A stretch of 27,166 bases of DNA from CADEFQ01 sp035342635 (GCA_035342635.1 DAOQXO010000028.1:1-27166); one strand, 5' to 3'; counted from the first letter of the stretch, positions 15,604 through 22,927 are shown. The notes: a model not told the origin generated them from the letters alone. Translations and numbers: made by a program.

Positions 15604-16325
15604 GGCTGCAGCTCCGTCGGGTCGATGCGCTTCTCGAGCAGGGCCTTGCCGCTGATCGCCGCGCTGACGCCGAGTTGCGCGAGCGCGGCGAGATCGGCGG
15701 CGTCGCGTACCCCGCCTGATGCCTGCCAGCGGATCTGCGGGAAGCGGCGCTGTGCCTCGGCGTACAACCCGAGGTTCGGGCCGGCAAGGGCGCCGTCGCG
15801 CGCGACGTCCGTGCACAGCACGTGCTCGAGCCCGCAGGGCTCGAAGCTCTCGACCGCACGCCACAGGCTGACGCCCGAGTCTCGCACCCAGCCGCGCGTC
15901 TGCACGATCGGTGCGTCAGTGTCGGCGTCGCGCACGTCGAATGCGAGACACAGGCGCTCGGGTCCGTAGCGGCGGAACCAATCGCGGACGTCGACGGGGC
16001 GCTCGATGGCCGCGCTGCCGATCACGACGCGTTGGACACCGTTCTCGAACAGGTCATCGACGACCGCGCACGTGCGCACGCCGCCGCCGACCTGCAGGTG
16101 CAGGCGGCGTTCTGCGGCGAGCGCGAGCACCAGCGCGCGATTGGCGAGCAGGCCGTCGCGCGCACCGTCGAGATCGACGATGTGCAGCCAGCGCGCGCCG
16201 TAGCCGGCGTACTGCGCCAGCAGCTGCGCGGGATCGGCGTCATAGGCCTTCTCGGCGTCGAAGTTGCCCTGGTGCAGGCGCACGCAGCGGCCGCCGCGCA
16301 GGTCGATCGAGGGGATCAGCAGCAT
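15585..16325 (-). CDS. hisA: ProFAR isomerase HisA
   Basis: 1-(5-phosphoribosyl)-5-[(5-phosphoribosylamino)methylideneamino]imidazole-4-carboxamide isomerase, 246 aa, a (βα)8 barrel catalysing an Amadori rearrangement (ProFAR to PRFAR). Motifs: IPSIDLRGGRCVRLHQG at the N-terminus, LHIVDLDGARDG, LQVGGGVRT, VVIGSAAI, and CTDVARDGALAGPN with the second-half catalytic Asp. ATG 16325 gives MLLIPSIDL, as usual. It overlaps hisH by 10 bases and hisF by 19; the latter overlap carries the hisF ribosome-binding region just upstream. Confidence 0.96.
   Translation of the reverse strand: MLLIPSIDLRGGRCVRLHQGNFDAEKAYDADPAQLLAQYAGYGARWLHIVDLDGARDGLLANRALVLALAAERRLHLQVGGGVRTCAVVDDLFENGVQRVVIGSAAIERPVDVRDWFRRYGPERLCLAFDVRDADTDAPIVQTRGWVRDSGVSLWRAVESFEPCGLEHVLCTDVARDGALAGPNLGLYAEAQRRFPQIRWQASGGVRDAADLAALAQLGVSAAISGKALLEKRIDPTELQPYFPAA
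15612..15615 (-). promoter_or_regulatory. Shine-Dalgarno GGAG that fixes the hisF start at ATA
   Basis: GGAG on the minus strand inside the 3' end of hisA, spaced 8 bases from ATA 15603. No other canonical start codon is within translation distance, so this site supports initiation at ATA. Confidence 0.6.
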
Positions 16326-16924
16326 GATGCTCCACGGAGGAAATTCTGCAGGACACGGGCGCCGGCCGTGCCGGAGCGCTCGGGATGAAACTGCGTGCCG
16401 AGGAAATTGCGTCGCTGCACGATGGCAGTGAGCTCGCTGCCGTAGTCGGTCGTCGCGATCGTATCGGGGGTCACCGACGCGGCGTAGCCGTGCACGAAGT
16501 AGAAATGCTCGCCATCGGCGATACCGTCGAGGAGGCCAGTCGTGCGGCGCGCGCGGACCCGGTTCCATCCCATGTGCGGCGCGGGCAGTCCGGGCGCGGG
16601 ATGCAGGCGATGCACCGCGGCCGGCACGATGCCGAGGCAGGTTGTGTCGCCCTCCTCGGTGCGCTCGTAGAGCAGCTGCATGCCGAGGCAGATGCCGAGT
16701 ACCGGCTGGGCGAGTCCGGGCAGGACCGTGTCGAGTCCCGCGCTGCGCAGGCGTTGCATCGCATCCCCGGCGGCGCCCACTCCCGGCAGGATCACCCGCG
16801 GGGCACTGCGTATCTCGGCGGGGCTCGCCGTGATCGTGCCGCGTGCCCCGAGGCGCTCGAGCGCGAACTGCAGCGACGCAAGATTGGCCCCGCCGCTGTC
16901 GACGATCGCGACATCGGCGCTCAC
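16316..16924 (-). CDS. hisH: Imidazole glycerol phosphate synthase, glutaminase subunit
   Basis: Class-I glutamine amidotransferase that hydrolyses glutamine and passes ammonia to HisF; 202 aa. The catalytic triad is visible: C79 in GICLGMQLL, and His/Glu in QFHPERSG. VDSGGANLASLQFALE at the N-terminus and the oxyanion region LPGVGAAGDAM are also typical. The start is GTG 16924, overlapping the hisB stop in GTGA (16921-16924), with GGGAG 4 bases upstream. It ends within the hisA start region. Confidence 0.95.
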   Translation of the reverse strand: MSADVAIVDSGGANLASLQFALERLGARGTITASPAEIRSAPRVILPGVGAAGDAMQRLRSAGLDTVLPGLAQPVLGICLGMQLLYERTEEGDTTCLGIVPAAVHRLHPAPGLPAPHMGWNRVRARRTTGLLDGIADGEHFYFVHGYAASVTPDTIATTDYGSELTAIVQRRNFLGTQFHPERSGTAGARVLQNFLRGASCC

Positions 16925-17994
16925 AGCACTCCCTTCGTGCTCGGCAGGTCGGCACCCTCGCGGCGCAGCGCCTGGCGCAGCGCGCGGCCGACACCCTTGA
17001 AGCAGGCCTCGATCATGTGGTGCGTGTTCTCGCCGGTCACGCTGACGTGGATCGAGGCGCCCAGGCTGTCGGCCAGCGAACGGAAGAAATGCGGCACCAG
17101 TTCGCTCGGCAGGCCACCGACCTGGTCGCGGCCGAAACGGCCTTCGAAGACCGCGTACGCGCGGCCCGACAGGTCGATCGCGACCTGCGCGCGCGCTTCG
17201 TCCATCGGCAGCAGGAACCCGTAGCGGCCGATGCCACGCTTGTCGCCGAGCGCCTGGCGCAGCACCGCGCCGAGTGCGAGTGCGCAATCCTCGATCGTGT
17301 GGTGTTCGTCCACGTGCAGGTCTCCCTGGCACTCGAGCTCGAGCGAGAAGCCGCCGTGCTTGGCGATCTGTTCGAGCATGTGGTCGAAGAAGCCGATCCC
17401 GGTCAAGGCGCGTACCGGCCCGGTGGCGTCGAGATCGACGGCGACGCTGATCGTGGTCTCGCGCGTGCTGCGCTCGACGCGTGCCCGCCGCGCCGTGAGT
17501 TCGCGCACGATCGCGGGCCACGTTTCGTCTGCGCTGCCGTCGACGCGCACGCGCAGGCCGCGCACGCCGAGGTTGGCCGCGAATTCGAGATCGCTCTCGC
17601 GATCACCGATCACCGCACTTGCCGCGAGGTCGATCGGCCGCTCGCGCAGGTAGGCGTCGACCAGCGCGGTGCGCGGCTTGCGACACTCACAGGAGTCGCG
17701 CGGCAGGTGCGGACAGACGAACACCGCGTCGAAGTGGACACCCTGGCTGGCGAAGGTGTCGATCACGAAGCGCTGCGGCAACTCGAAACTCGCCTGCGGA
17801 AAGCTCGGCGTGCCGAGGCCGTCCTGGTTCGTCACCATCGCAAGGTGGTAGCCGTGTTCGCGCAGCGCGGCGAGCGCCGCGAACACGCCGGGCAGGAACT
17901 TCACTTTTTCGAGCGAGTCGACCTGCTCGTCGGGCGGCTCCTCGATCAGCGTGCCGTCGCGGTCGATGAAGAGCATGGCCTGAGGGCTCAGCAT
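16921..17994 (-). CDS. hisB: Bifunctional histidinol-phosphatase / imidazoleglycerol-phosphate dehydratase
   Basis: Fused HisB (357 aa), the form usual in gammaproteobacteria. HAD-type phosphatase domain ~1-165: D11-R-D13-G-T15 nucleophile motif, VTNQDGLGT, zinc-binding cluster CPHLPRDSCECRKP and the IGDRESDLEFA acidic motif. Dehydratase domain ~168-357: GIGFFDHMLEQIAKH, DEHHTIEDCALALG, GRDQVGGLPSELVPHFF and ENTHHMIEACFKGVGRALR, supplying the metal-binding histidines. ATG 17994 is supported by GGGAG 6 bases upstream and overlaps the hisC end by 7 bases. It catalyses steps 6 and 8 of the pathway. Confidence 0.96.
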   Translation of the reverse strand: MLSPQAMLFIDRDGTLIEEPPDEQVDSLEKVKFLPGVFAALAALREHGYHLAMVTNQDGLGTPSFPQASFELPQRFVIDTFASQGVHFDAVFVCPHLPRDSCECRKPRTALVDAYLRERPIDLAASAVIGDRESDLEFAANLGVRGLRVRVDGSADETWPAIVRELTARRARVERSTRETTISVAVDLDATGPVRALTGIGFFDHMLEQIAKHGGFSLELECQGDLHVDEHHTIEDCALALGAVLRQALGDKRGIGRYGFLLPMDEARAQVAIDLSGRAYAVFEGRFGRDQVGGLPSELVPHFFRSLADSLGASIHVSVTGENTHHMIEACFKGVGRALRQALRREGADLPSTKGVL

Positions 17995-19049
17995 GCGAGA
18001 CTCCCGATCAATTGGTCATTCTGCTCCGGGCTGCCAACCGTGATGCGCAGCGCCTGGCCGAGTCCGGGGCGATCGCTGAAATCGCGCACAAGGAGTCCCG
18101 CGTGTTGCACACGTGCCCGGGCGCGGGCCGCATCGTCGAATTCGACCAGCAGGAAGTTGGCGGCGCTCGGCCAGATCCTCGTGACACAGGGCAGCGCGGC
18201 GAGGCCCGCCTGGAGCCGCTCGCGTTCCGCGACGATCGCCGCCACCCACTCGCGCGCGACCCGCTGCTGCGTCGGTGCAAGCGCCGCCTCGGCCGCTTCG
18301 ATGCAGGGTTGCGCGATGGCATAGGGGGGAATCACCTTGCGCAGCAGGCCGACTATGCGCTCGTCGGCGAGCAGCGTGCCGATGCGCGCACCAGCGAGCC
18401 CCCAGGCTTTCGACAGCGTGCGCAGGATGACGGCATGCGGCTCGGCCCCGATGATGTGTGCCCAGCTGTTCCCGGCCGCGAACTCGGCATACGCCTCGTC
18501 GATTACGACCAGCGCCCGCCCGCGCGCCGTCGCGATGACACGTCGCACGTCGTCCGCGGCCATCAGGTTGCCGGTCGGGTTGTTGGGGGAGCAGAGGAAC
18601 ACGAGTCTGACGTTGCCGTCCGCGAGTCGCGCCTCGATCGCGGGGACATCGAGCGCGTAGCTCCTGTCCCTGGCGAGCGGCACGGCGATGACCGCCGCAC
18701 CCTGGATGCGTGCGGCGACCGCGTACATGCCGAAGGTCGGCGGGCAGACCAGCACGGCGTCGCGACCGGCGGTGCAGAAGGTGCGCACCAGCAGGTCGAT
18801 CGCCTCGTCACTGCCTCGGCAGGCGAGGGCGCACTGCGCCGGCACGCCGTACAGGGCCGCGAGCTGCGTCGCCAGCGCATCGGGGTGCGGCTCCGGATAG
18901 CGATTGAGTCCCGCAATCGAGCGATCGGCCGGCCCGCGCCACGGCACTTCATTGGCGTGCAGCCGCGCGAGGCCCGGCTGCCACGCGGCGTGCTCATACG
19001 CCTCGAGCGCGCGGATTTCGGGACGCGCGAGTGCGAGCGGGTCGCTCAT
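17988..19049 (-). CDS. hisC: Histidinol-phosphate aminotransferase
   Basis: PLP-dependent fold-type I aminotransferase (353 aa) converting imidazole acetol phosphate to histidinol phosphate. Motifs: LHANEVPW near the N-terminus, NRYPEPHPDALATQLAALYG, CSPNNPTGNL, VIDEAYAEFA and the PLP lysine K214 in LSKAWGLAGARIG, with the substrate-binding Arg in QALRITVGS near the end. ATG 19049 overlaps the hisD stop in ATGA (19046-19049). Confidence 0.95.
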   Translation of the reverse strand: MSDPLALARPEIRALEAYEHAAWQPGLARLHANEVPWRGPADRSIAGLNRYPEPHPDALATQLAALYGVPAQCALACRGSDEAIDLLVRTFCTAGRDAVLVCPPTFGMYAVAARIQGAAVIAVPLARDRSYALDVPAIEARLADGNVRLVFLCSPNNPTGNLMAADDVRRVIATARGRALVVIDEAYAEFAAGNSWAHIIGAEPHAVILRTLSKAWGLAGARIGTLLADERIVGLLRKVIPPYAIAQPCIEAAEAALAPTQQRVAREWVAAIVAERERLQAGLAALPCVTRIWPSAANFLLVEFDDAARARARVQHAGLLVRDFSDRPGLGQALRITVGSPEQNDQLIGSLAC

Positions 19050-20371
19050 GCGCCGGGACCCAGCGCGGCGAGGCGCAGATCGACGGCGGCGGCATGAGCA
19101 TCGAGGCCTTCGAGCTGCGCCAGCGTCGATGCGGTGGGCCCGAGCGCCGCGAGACCGGCGGCCGTCAGCTCCTGCACGGTGATCTGCTTGGTGAAATCCT
19201 GCAGCGACAGTCCGCTGCATGCGCGCGCATAGCCGTAGGTGGGCAGCACGTGATTGGCACCAGAGCAGTAGTCGCCGATCGGCTCGGGCGACCAGGGCCC
19301 GACGAACACCGAGCCGGCGCAGTCGATTGCGTCGAGCCAGCGCCGCGGCGCATCGACCTGCAGCAACAGGTGCTCCGGCGCGTAGGCATTCGATACGGCG
19401 ATTGCGGTGCGGATGTCCTCGACCAGGATGATGCGCGTGCTCTGCAGGGAAGCCGCGAGGATACGCTGGCGCGATCGTTGCGGCAGTTGCCTGCCGATTG
19501 CGGCGACGACTTCCCCGGCGAGATGCCGTGAATCGGTGACCAGCACGGCCTGTGCGAGCGGGTCATGCTCGGCCTGCGCGAGCAGGTCGGCGGCGACGAA
19601 GTCCGCGCGGGCAGTTCCGTCGGCAATCACCAGCACCTCCGAGGGGCCGGCCGGCAGGTCGAGCGCGGCGCCGGCGGGATCGCCCGCGACGAGTTGCTTG
19701 GCCGCCGTCACCCAGGCGTTGCCAGGCCCGAAGATCTTGTCGACCTTGGGCACGCTCGCCGTGCCGTAGGCCATGGCCGCGATCGCCTGAGCGCCACCGA
19801 TGCGGAATACCGTGTCGATGCCGCACAACTGCGCGGCGACCAGCACGGCCGCATTCACGCGGCCAGCGCGATCGGGCGCACTGCACAGCACGCGTTGCGG
19901 GCAGCCCGCAAGGCGCGCAGGCACGGCCAGCATGATGACCGCCGACGGCAGGGGTGCGGACCCCGCCGGCACATACAGGCCGACCGAGCCGATCGGGCGT
20001 ACGACCCGTTCGCAGCGCACGCCCGGCATCGTCTCGACCGACAGCGCCGCGGGGCGTTGCGCCGCATGGAAGCTCTCGACGTTGGCGATGGCGCGCTCGA
20101 GTGCCCTGATCTGCGCCGCGCCGAGTTCGCCACGGGCGGCCGCGAATTCCGCCGGCGTCGCGGCGAGTGTCGCGAGGCGCTCGGGCGGCACGCCATCGAA
20201 GCGCGAGGTGAAACGGCGCACGGCCTCGTCGCCGCCGCCGCGCACGGCATCGACGATCGCACGCGCCTCCGCGTGTATCGTGTCGCCCACCTCCGGGTGC
20301 GGTCGCGCGAGCACCCGCGCGCGACCCGCGGCATCCAGCCCGGACCAGTCATGGATCGGGATGTCCGTCAC
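19046..20371 (-). CDS. hisD: Histidinol dehydrogenase
   Basis: Zinc-dependent NAD+ enzyme carrying out the last two oxidations, histidinol to histidine; 441 aa. Motifs: YVPAGSAPLPSAVIMLAVPA, FRIGGAQAIAAMAYGT, KIFGPGNAWVTAAKQLV, LPAGPSEVLVIAD, LLAQAEHDPLAQAVLV, AYAPEHLLLQ and GANHVLPTYGYAR, including the conserved Gln/His and Glu-His residues that bind zinc and act in catalysis. GTG 20371 overlaps the hisG stop in GTGA (20368-20371). The upstream in-frame extension to 20464 is inside hisG and is rejected. Confidence 0.95.
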   Translation of the reverse strand: MTDIPIHDWSGLDAAGRARVLARPHPEVGDTIHAEARAIVDAVRGGGDEAVRRFTSRFDGVPPERLATLAATPAEFAAARGELGAAQIRALERAIANVESFHAAQRPAALSVETMPGVRCERVVRPIGSVGLYVPAGSAPLPSAVIMLAVPARLAGCPQRVLCSAPDRAGRVNAAVLVAAQLCGIDTVFRIGGAQAIAAMAYGTASVPKVDKIFGPGNAWVTAAKQLVAGDPAGAALDLPAGPSEVLVIADGTARADFVAADLLAQAEHDPLAQAVLVTDSRHLAGEVVAAIGRQLPQRSRQRILAASLQSTRIILVEDIRTAIAVSNAYAPEHLLLQVDAPRRWLDAIDCAGSVFVGPWSPEPIGDYCSGANHVLPTYGYARACSGLSLQDFTKQITVQELTAAGLAALGPTASTLAQLEGLDAHAAAVDLRLAALGPGA

Positions 20372-21267
20372 GCGAGCATCTTCTCCACCGGCAGCACGAG
20401 CAGGGCGCTCGCGCCGGCCGCCTTCAGTCCCTCGAGCGTTTCCCAGAACACGTTCTCGCGGCACACTGCGTGGATCGCCACCCGGTCGGGGTGACCCTCG
20501 AGCGGGATGATGGTCGGCGACTCGCTCCCCGGCAGCAGCCGGCGGATCTCCGGCAGTGCCGCGCGCGGCGCGTGCAGCATGATGTACTTGCTTTCCTTCA
20601 CCTGCTGCACGCCGTCGATACGCATCAGCAGGCGCTCGACCCAGTCGTTCTTCACGGGTGCGAGGGCGACCGGAGTGCGGATCAGGACCGCGTGACTCTC
20701 GAGCACCGTCTCGGCTTCGACGAGGTGATTCGCGGCCAGCGTGGAGCCGGTCGACACGAGGTCGCAGATCGCGTCGGCACGGCCGAGACGCGGAGCGATC
20801 TCGACGGCGCCCGATAGTGTGACGACGTTCGCTCGCACGCCCTGGCTGGTCAGGAAGCGGTTGAGCAGGTGCGGATAGGTGGTCGCGATGCGCTTGCCCT
20901 CGAGCGAGCGAGCGCCCGCGTAGGGCGTGCCCTCCGGCACCGCGATGGACAGGCGGCAGCGACCGTAGTCGAGCGTGCGCAGCGATTCGAAGTTTGCCTC
21001 GACGCCGCGCGCGGCGAGCGCGAGGCGCTTCTCCTCGATGACGTTGAGGCCCACGAGCCCGAGGTCGCAGACGTCCTCCTGCACGAGATCGGGGATGTCG
21101 TCGTCGCGCACGAACAGCACGTCGAGCGGCATGTTCTCGCCGAAGCCGACGAGCTGGTCCTTGCCACGCGAGAGCTTCAGGCCGCAGCGCGCCAGGATGT
21201 CGAGCGACGGGTCGGTGAGGCGCCCGGACTTCTGCACCGCGAGTTTGAGGCGCGTATCCTTATCCAT
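20368..21267 (-). CDS. hisG: ATP phosphoribosyltransferase, long form
   Basis: First, committed step of histidine synthesis: ATP plus PRPP to phosphoribosyl-ATP. At 299 aa this is the long HisG with a C-terminal regulatory domain, which in relatives binds histidine for feedback inhibition, so no separate HisZ is needed. N-terminus LKLAVQKSGRLTDPSLD, PRPP-binding motif DAICDLVSTGSTLAANHL, and C-terminal domain from ~225 (KYIMLHAPRAALPEI; PTIIPLEGHPDRVAIHAV). ATG 21267 overlaps the end of the yerC-like gene by 8 bases. Confidence 0.96.
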   Translation of the reverse strand: MDKDTRLKLAVQKSGRLTDPSLDILARCGLKLSRGKDQLVGFGENMPLDVLFVRDDDIPDLVQEDVCDLGLVGLNVIEEKRLALAARGVEANFESLRTLDYGRCRLSIAVPEGTPYAGARSLEGKRIATTYPHLLNRFLTSQGVRANVVTLSGAVEIAPRLGRADAICDLVSTGSTLAANHLVEAETVLESHAVLIRTPVALAPVKNDWVERLLMRIDGVQQVKESKYIMLHAPRAALPEIRRLLPGSESPTIIPLEGHPDRVAIHAVCRENVFWETLEGLKAAGASALLVLPVEKMLA

Positions 21268-21565
21268 GCAGGCGCTGCGCGGCGGTGGCGTAGCCGCCGT
21301 TGCCCTCGGTCAGGTAGCGCGCGACGCGCCCGATCGTCGTGATGCTGACCCCGGTGATGCGATGGATCTCCCGATAGGGCAGGCCGCGGTGCAGGCACTC
21401 GACCACCGCCCAGCGGTCGGCCATTGCTTCTATCTCGGCCGGGGTGCACAGGTCACGAAAGAAGGCGCGCATCTCCTCGGGCGTACGCAAGGTGAGCACG
21501 GCGGCATAAAGATTGCGCTCGTACTGGGCTTCCTGCCTGGCGGAAAGGTTCTGGTGCAGTTTCAT
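21260..21565 (-). CDS. YerC/YecD family TrpR-related DNA-binding protein
   Basis: 101-aa member of the TrpR-like YerC/YecD family. Helix-rich, with a Trp-repressor-like helix-turn-helix near residues 62-90 (REIHRITGVSITTIGRVARYL) preceded by LCTPAEIEAMADRWAVVECL, as in TrpR. It is first in the his operon and overlaps hisG by 8 bases, so its product is made together with the His enzymes. A palindrome begins 5 bases upstream of its ATG (21571-21596), which suggests it represses its own operon, perhaps with histidine or a related ligand. TrpR-like regulators of histidine genes have been proposed in other bacteria; here it is inference. It is not TrpR itself, as no trp gene is nearby. Confidence 0.87.
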   Translation of the reverse strand: MKLHQNLSARQEAQYERNLYAAVLTLRTPEEMRAFFRDLCTPAEIEAMADRWAVVECLHRGLPYREIHRITGVSITTIGRVARYLTEGNGGYATAAQRLHG

Positions 21566-21570
21566 GGCCT

Positions 21571-21604
21571 GTGCTAATGTATTAACGTGTTAGCACGATA
21601 GCAC
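21571..21604. promoter_or_regulatory. Putative operator: dyad GTGCTAA-N4-TTAA-N4-TTAGCAC plus extra half-site
   Basis: Arms GTGCTAA (21571-21577) and TTAGCAC (21590-21596) are exact inverted repeats, with a self-complementary TTAA at the centre (21582-21585). A further TAGCAC (21599-21604) repeats the right half-site 8 bases on. The site is 5 bases from the yerC start codon; on the minus strand TGC-TAACAC within it could serve as an extended -10. Likely binding site of the YerC-like protein or another dimeric repressor; the promoter and start point are not resolved. Confidence 0.6.
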
Positions 21605-21633
21605 ATGCCGGGCGGCGATGGAAGCGGGCGTCC

Positions 21634-21663
21634 TTGACCGCTTGCAGAGGCAACCCCTAGACT
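21634..21663 (+). promoter_or_regulatory. Promoter of the metX-metB transcript
   Basis: TTGACC (21634-21639, 5 of 6) and TAGACT (21658-21663, 4 of 6) are spaced 18 bases. The predicted start, about 21669-21671, falls at the 5' edge of the SAM aptamer, which strengthens the call. Confidence 0.6.
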
Positions 21664-21670
21664 GCGCGGC

Positions 21671-21781
21671 ACTCATCGAGACCGGCTGAGGGACAGGCCC
21701 TTGGACGCCGGGGCAACCAGCGAACCCAACCCGTTCGCCCGGTGCCAACTCCTGCGGTCGCGCCAGCGCCGTGAGATGAGC
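21671..21781 (+). promoter_or_regulatory. SAM-I (S-box) riboswitch aptamer
   Basis: Binds S-adenosylmethionine and lowers metX-metB expression when SAM is plentiful. P1 is closed by CTCATC (21672-21677) and GATGAG (21775-21780). Core signatures of SAM-I are in order: GAGGGA (21688-21693), GGCCC (21696-21700), GCAACC (21713-21718) and GGTGCCAACTCCTGC (21741-21755), the last matching the S-box consensus GGTGCTAATTCCTGC. The gene downstream, metX, is a classic target. The GGTGCYAAYTCC element separates it from SAM-II and SAM-IV types. Confidence 0.93.
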
Positions 21782-21828
21782 GGTCGGCAGAGCCGGCAGG
21801 TCGCAGGACCCGCCGGATGGATGCCGGA

Positions 21829-21848
21829 CACCCCGCTAGCTGCGGGTG
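21829..21848 (+). repeat. Leader hairpin between aptamer and metX RBS
   Basis: CACCC (21829-21833) with GC (21835-21836) pairs with GC-GGGTG (21842-21848), leaving a bulged C and a TAGCT loop. No T-run follows, so it is not an intrinsic terminator. Possible structural spacer in the expression platform. Confidence 0.3.
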
Positions 21849-21858
21849 CTCGCCGCAG

Positions 21859-21886
21859 GAGTGCCGATGCGTGGAAAGAGGCACTC
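21859..21886 (+). promoter_or_regulatory. RBS-sequestering hairpin of the metX riboswitch
   Basis: GAGTGCC (21859-21865) and GGCACTC (21880-21886) form a perfect 7-bp stem around a 14-base loop, ending 3 bases before the metX ATG. It takes in the last two bases of the Shine-Dalgarno AAAGAGG (21875-21881) and crowds the start site. An identical GGCACTC at 21668-21674 on the 5' side of P1 could compete for the same partner. Confidence 0.55.
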
Positions 21887-21889
21887 GAG

Positions 21890-22927
21890 ATGGAGCATCC
21901 GGAAAGAATCGATCCAGGCCAGGCCGCCGCAGACACTGCCGCCTCCGACGCGCGCCCGCGCATGGTGATGCGCGAGGGGGTGCTGGTGATCCCGGGCGAG
22001 GTGGCGCTGTACCACGGCGGTATGCTGCAGGGCACCAGCGTCGCCTGGCGGCTCGAGGGTGCGGAAGGCGCGCCGATCGTCGCCGCTTTGGGCGGCATTT
22101 CGGCCCATCGACGGGTCTACGGCGACAATGGCTGGTGGAACGGCGTGGTGGGCCCGGGTTGCGCACTCGATGCGGCGCAGCTGCGGTTACTGTCGTTCGA
22201 CTATCTCGGCGGCAGCGGTGAATCGAGCGGTCCGCGCCCCGGGGAAGCCTTTCCTCGCATCTCCACCTATGACCAGGCCGACGCGTTGCTGCGGCTGCTG
22301 AATCACCTCGGCGTGACGGCGTTGCACGGGATCGTCGGCGCCTCCTACGGCGGAATGGTGGCGCTCGCCTTCGCGGAGCGCTATCCCGAGCGCGTCGGGC
22401 GGCTGATCGTCGTCAGTGCCGCCGACCGGGCACACCCGATGGCGACCGCCTGGCGCAGCGTGCAGCGGCGGGTGATGCGCTTTGCGGCGCGCTGCGGCCA
22501 GGCGGGCGAGGGCGTCGAGATTGCGCGCGCACTGGCGATGGCGACGTACCGCAGCCCCGAAGAGTTCGCCGCGCGCTTTAGCGGTGCACCGCGTACCGAT
22601 ACCGAGGTCGCCGTGTTTCCGGTCGAGGAGTACCTGTTCGCGCGCGGCGCGGAGTACGCCGCGCGCCATTCGACCGAATCGTTCCTGTGCCTGTCGGAGT
22701 CGATCGACCTGCATCGCGTCGACACCAGCCGGATCTTCGTGCCGACCACCGCGGTCGCCGTGCGCGAGGACCAGCTGGTGCCGGTGAGCGACATGCGTCG
22801 TCTCGTTGCGCGCCTCGAGCACGCGCGGCTGCACGAGATCTCCTCCGTGTACGGCCATGATGCCTTTCTCAAGGAGGCCGCACTGCTGCGGCCCGCGTTC
22901 GCAGATCTCACCGGGAGTCCAGCGTGA
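21890..22927 (+). CDS. metX: Homoserine O-acyltransferase, MetX family (probably succinyl)
   Basis: α/β-hydrolase-fold enzyme that activates homoserine as an O-acyl ester for methionine synthesis; 345 aa. Catalytic triad visible: S152 in the nucleophile elbow GASYGGMVAL, D294 in REDQLVP and H323 in YGHDAFL. ATG 21890 was chosen because AAAGAGG (21875-21881) lies 8 bases upstream; the frame is open to 21701, but that covers the riboswitch. It is shorter and more divergent than standard ~370-aa acetyltransferases: the oxyanion region reads VAALGGISAHRRV and the elbow has Tyr for the usual Met. The next gene encodes a MetB closely like E. coli's, which uses O-succinylhomoserine, so succinyl-CoA is the likelier donor. 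Acyl specificity is inferred, and O-acylation of serine is an alternative. Confidence 0.87.
   Translation: MEHPERIDPGQAAADTAASDARPRMVMREGVLVIPGEVALYHGGMLQGTSVAWRLEGAEGAPIVAALGGISAHRRVYGDNGWWNGVVGPGCALDAAQLRLLSFDYLGGSGESSGPRPGEAFPRISTYDQADALLRLLNHLGVTALHGIVGASYGGMVALAFAERYPERVGRLIVVSAADRAHPMATAWRSVQRRVMRFAARCGQAGEGVEIARALAMATYRSPEEFAARFSGAPRTDTEVAVFPVEEYLFARGAEYAARHSTESFLCLSESIDLHRVDTSRIFVPTTAVAVREDQLVPVSDMRRLVARLEHARLHEISSVYGHDAFLKEAALLRPAFADLTGSPA

Noticed and set aside
15604..15816. hisF starting at GTG 15816
   Set aside because: It would add 71 Arg/Ala-rich residues read out of frame through hisA, with no counterpart in HisF; ATA 15603 with GGAG fits better.
16843..18324. 493-codon plus-strand open frame opposite hisB/hisC
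   Set aside because: It lies antisense to two well-conserved his genes and has no recognisable domain.
20372..20464. N-terminal extension of hisD to 20464
   Set aside because: The extension lies inside hisG; GTG 20371 with GTGA overlap gives the normal HisD length.
21701..21889. Upstream in-frame starts for metX
   Set aside because: They lie inside the SAM-I aptamer and its expression platform; ATG 21890 has the good Shine-Dalgarno.
21781..21889. Intrinsic terminator as the riboswitch expression platform
   Set aside because: Hairpins are present but none is followed by a T-run; RBS masking fits better.
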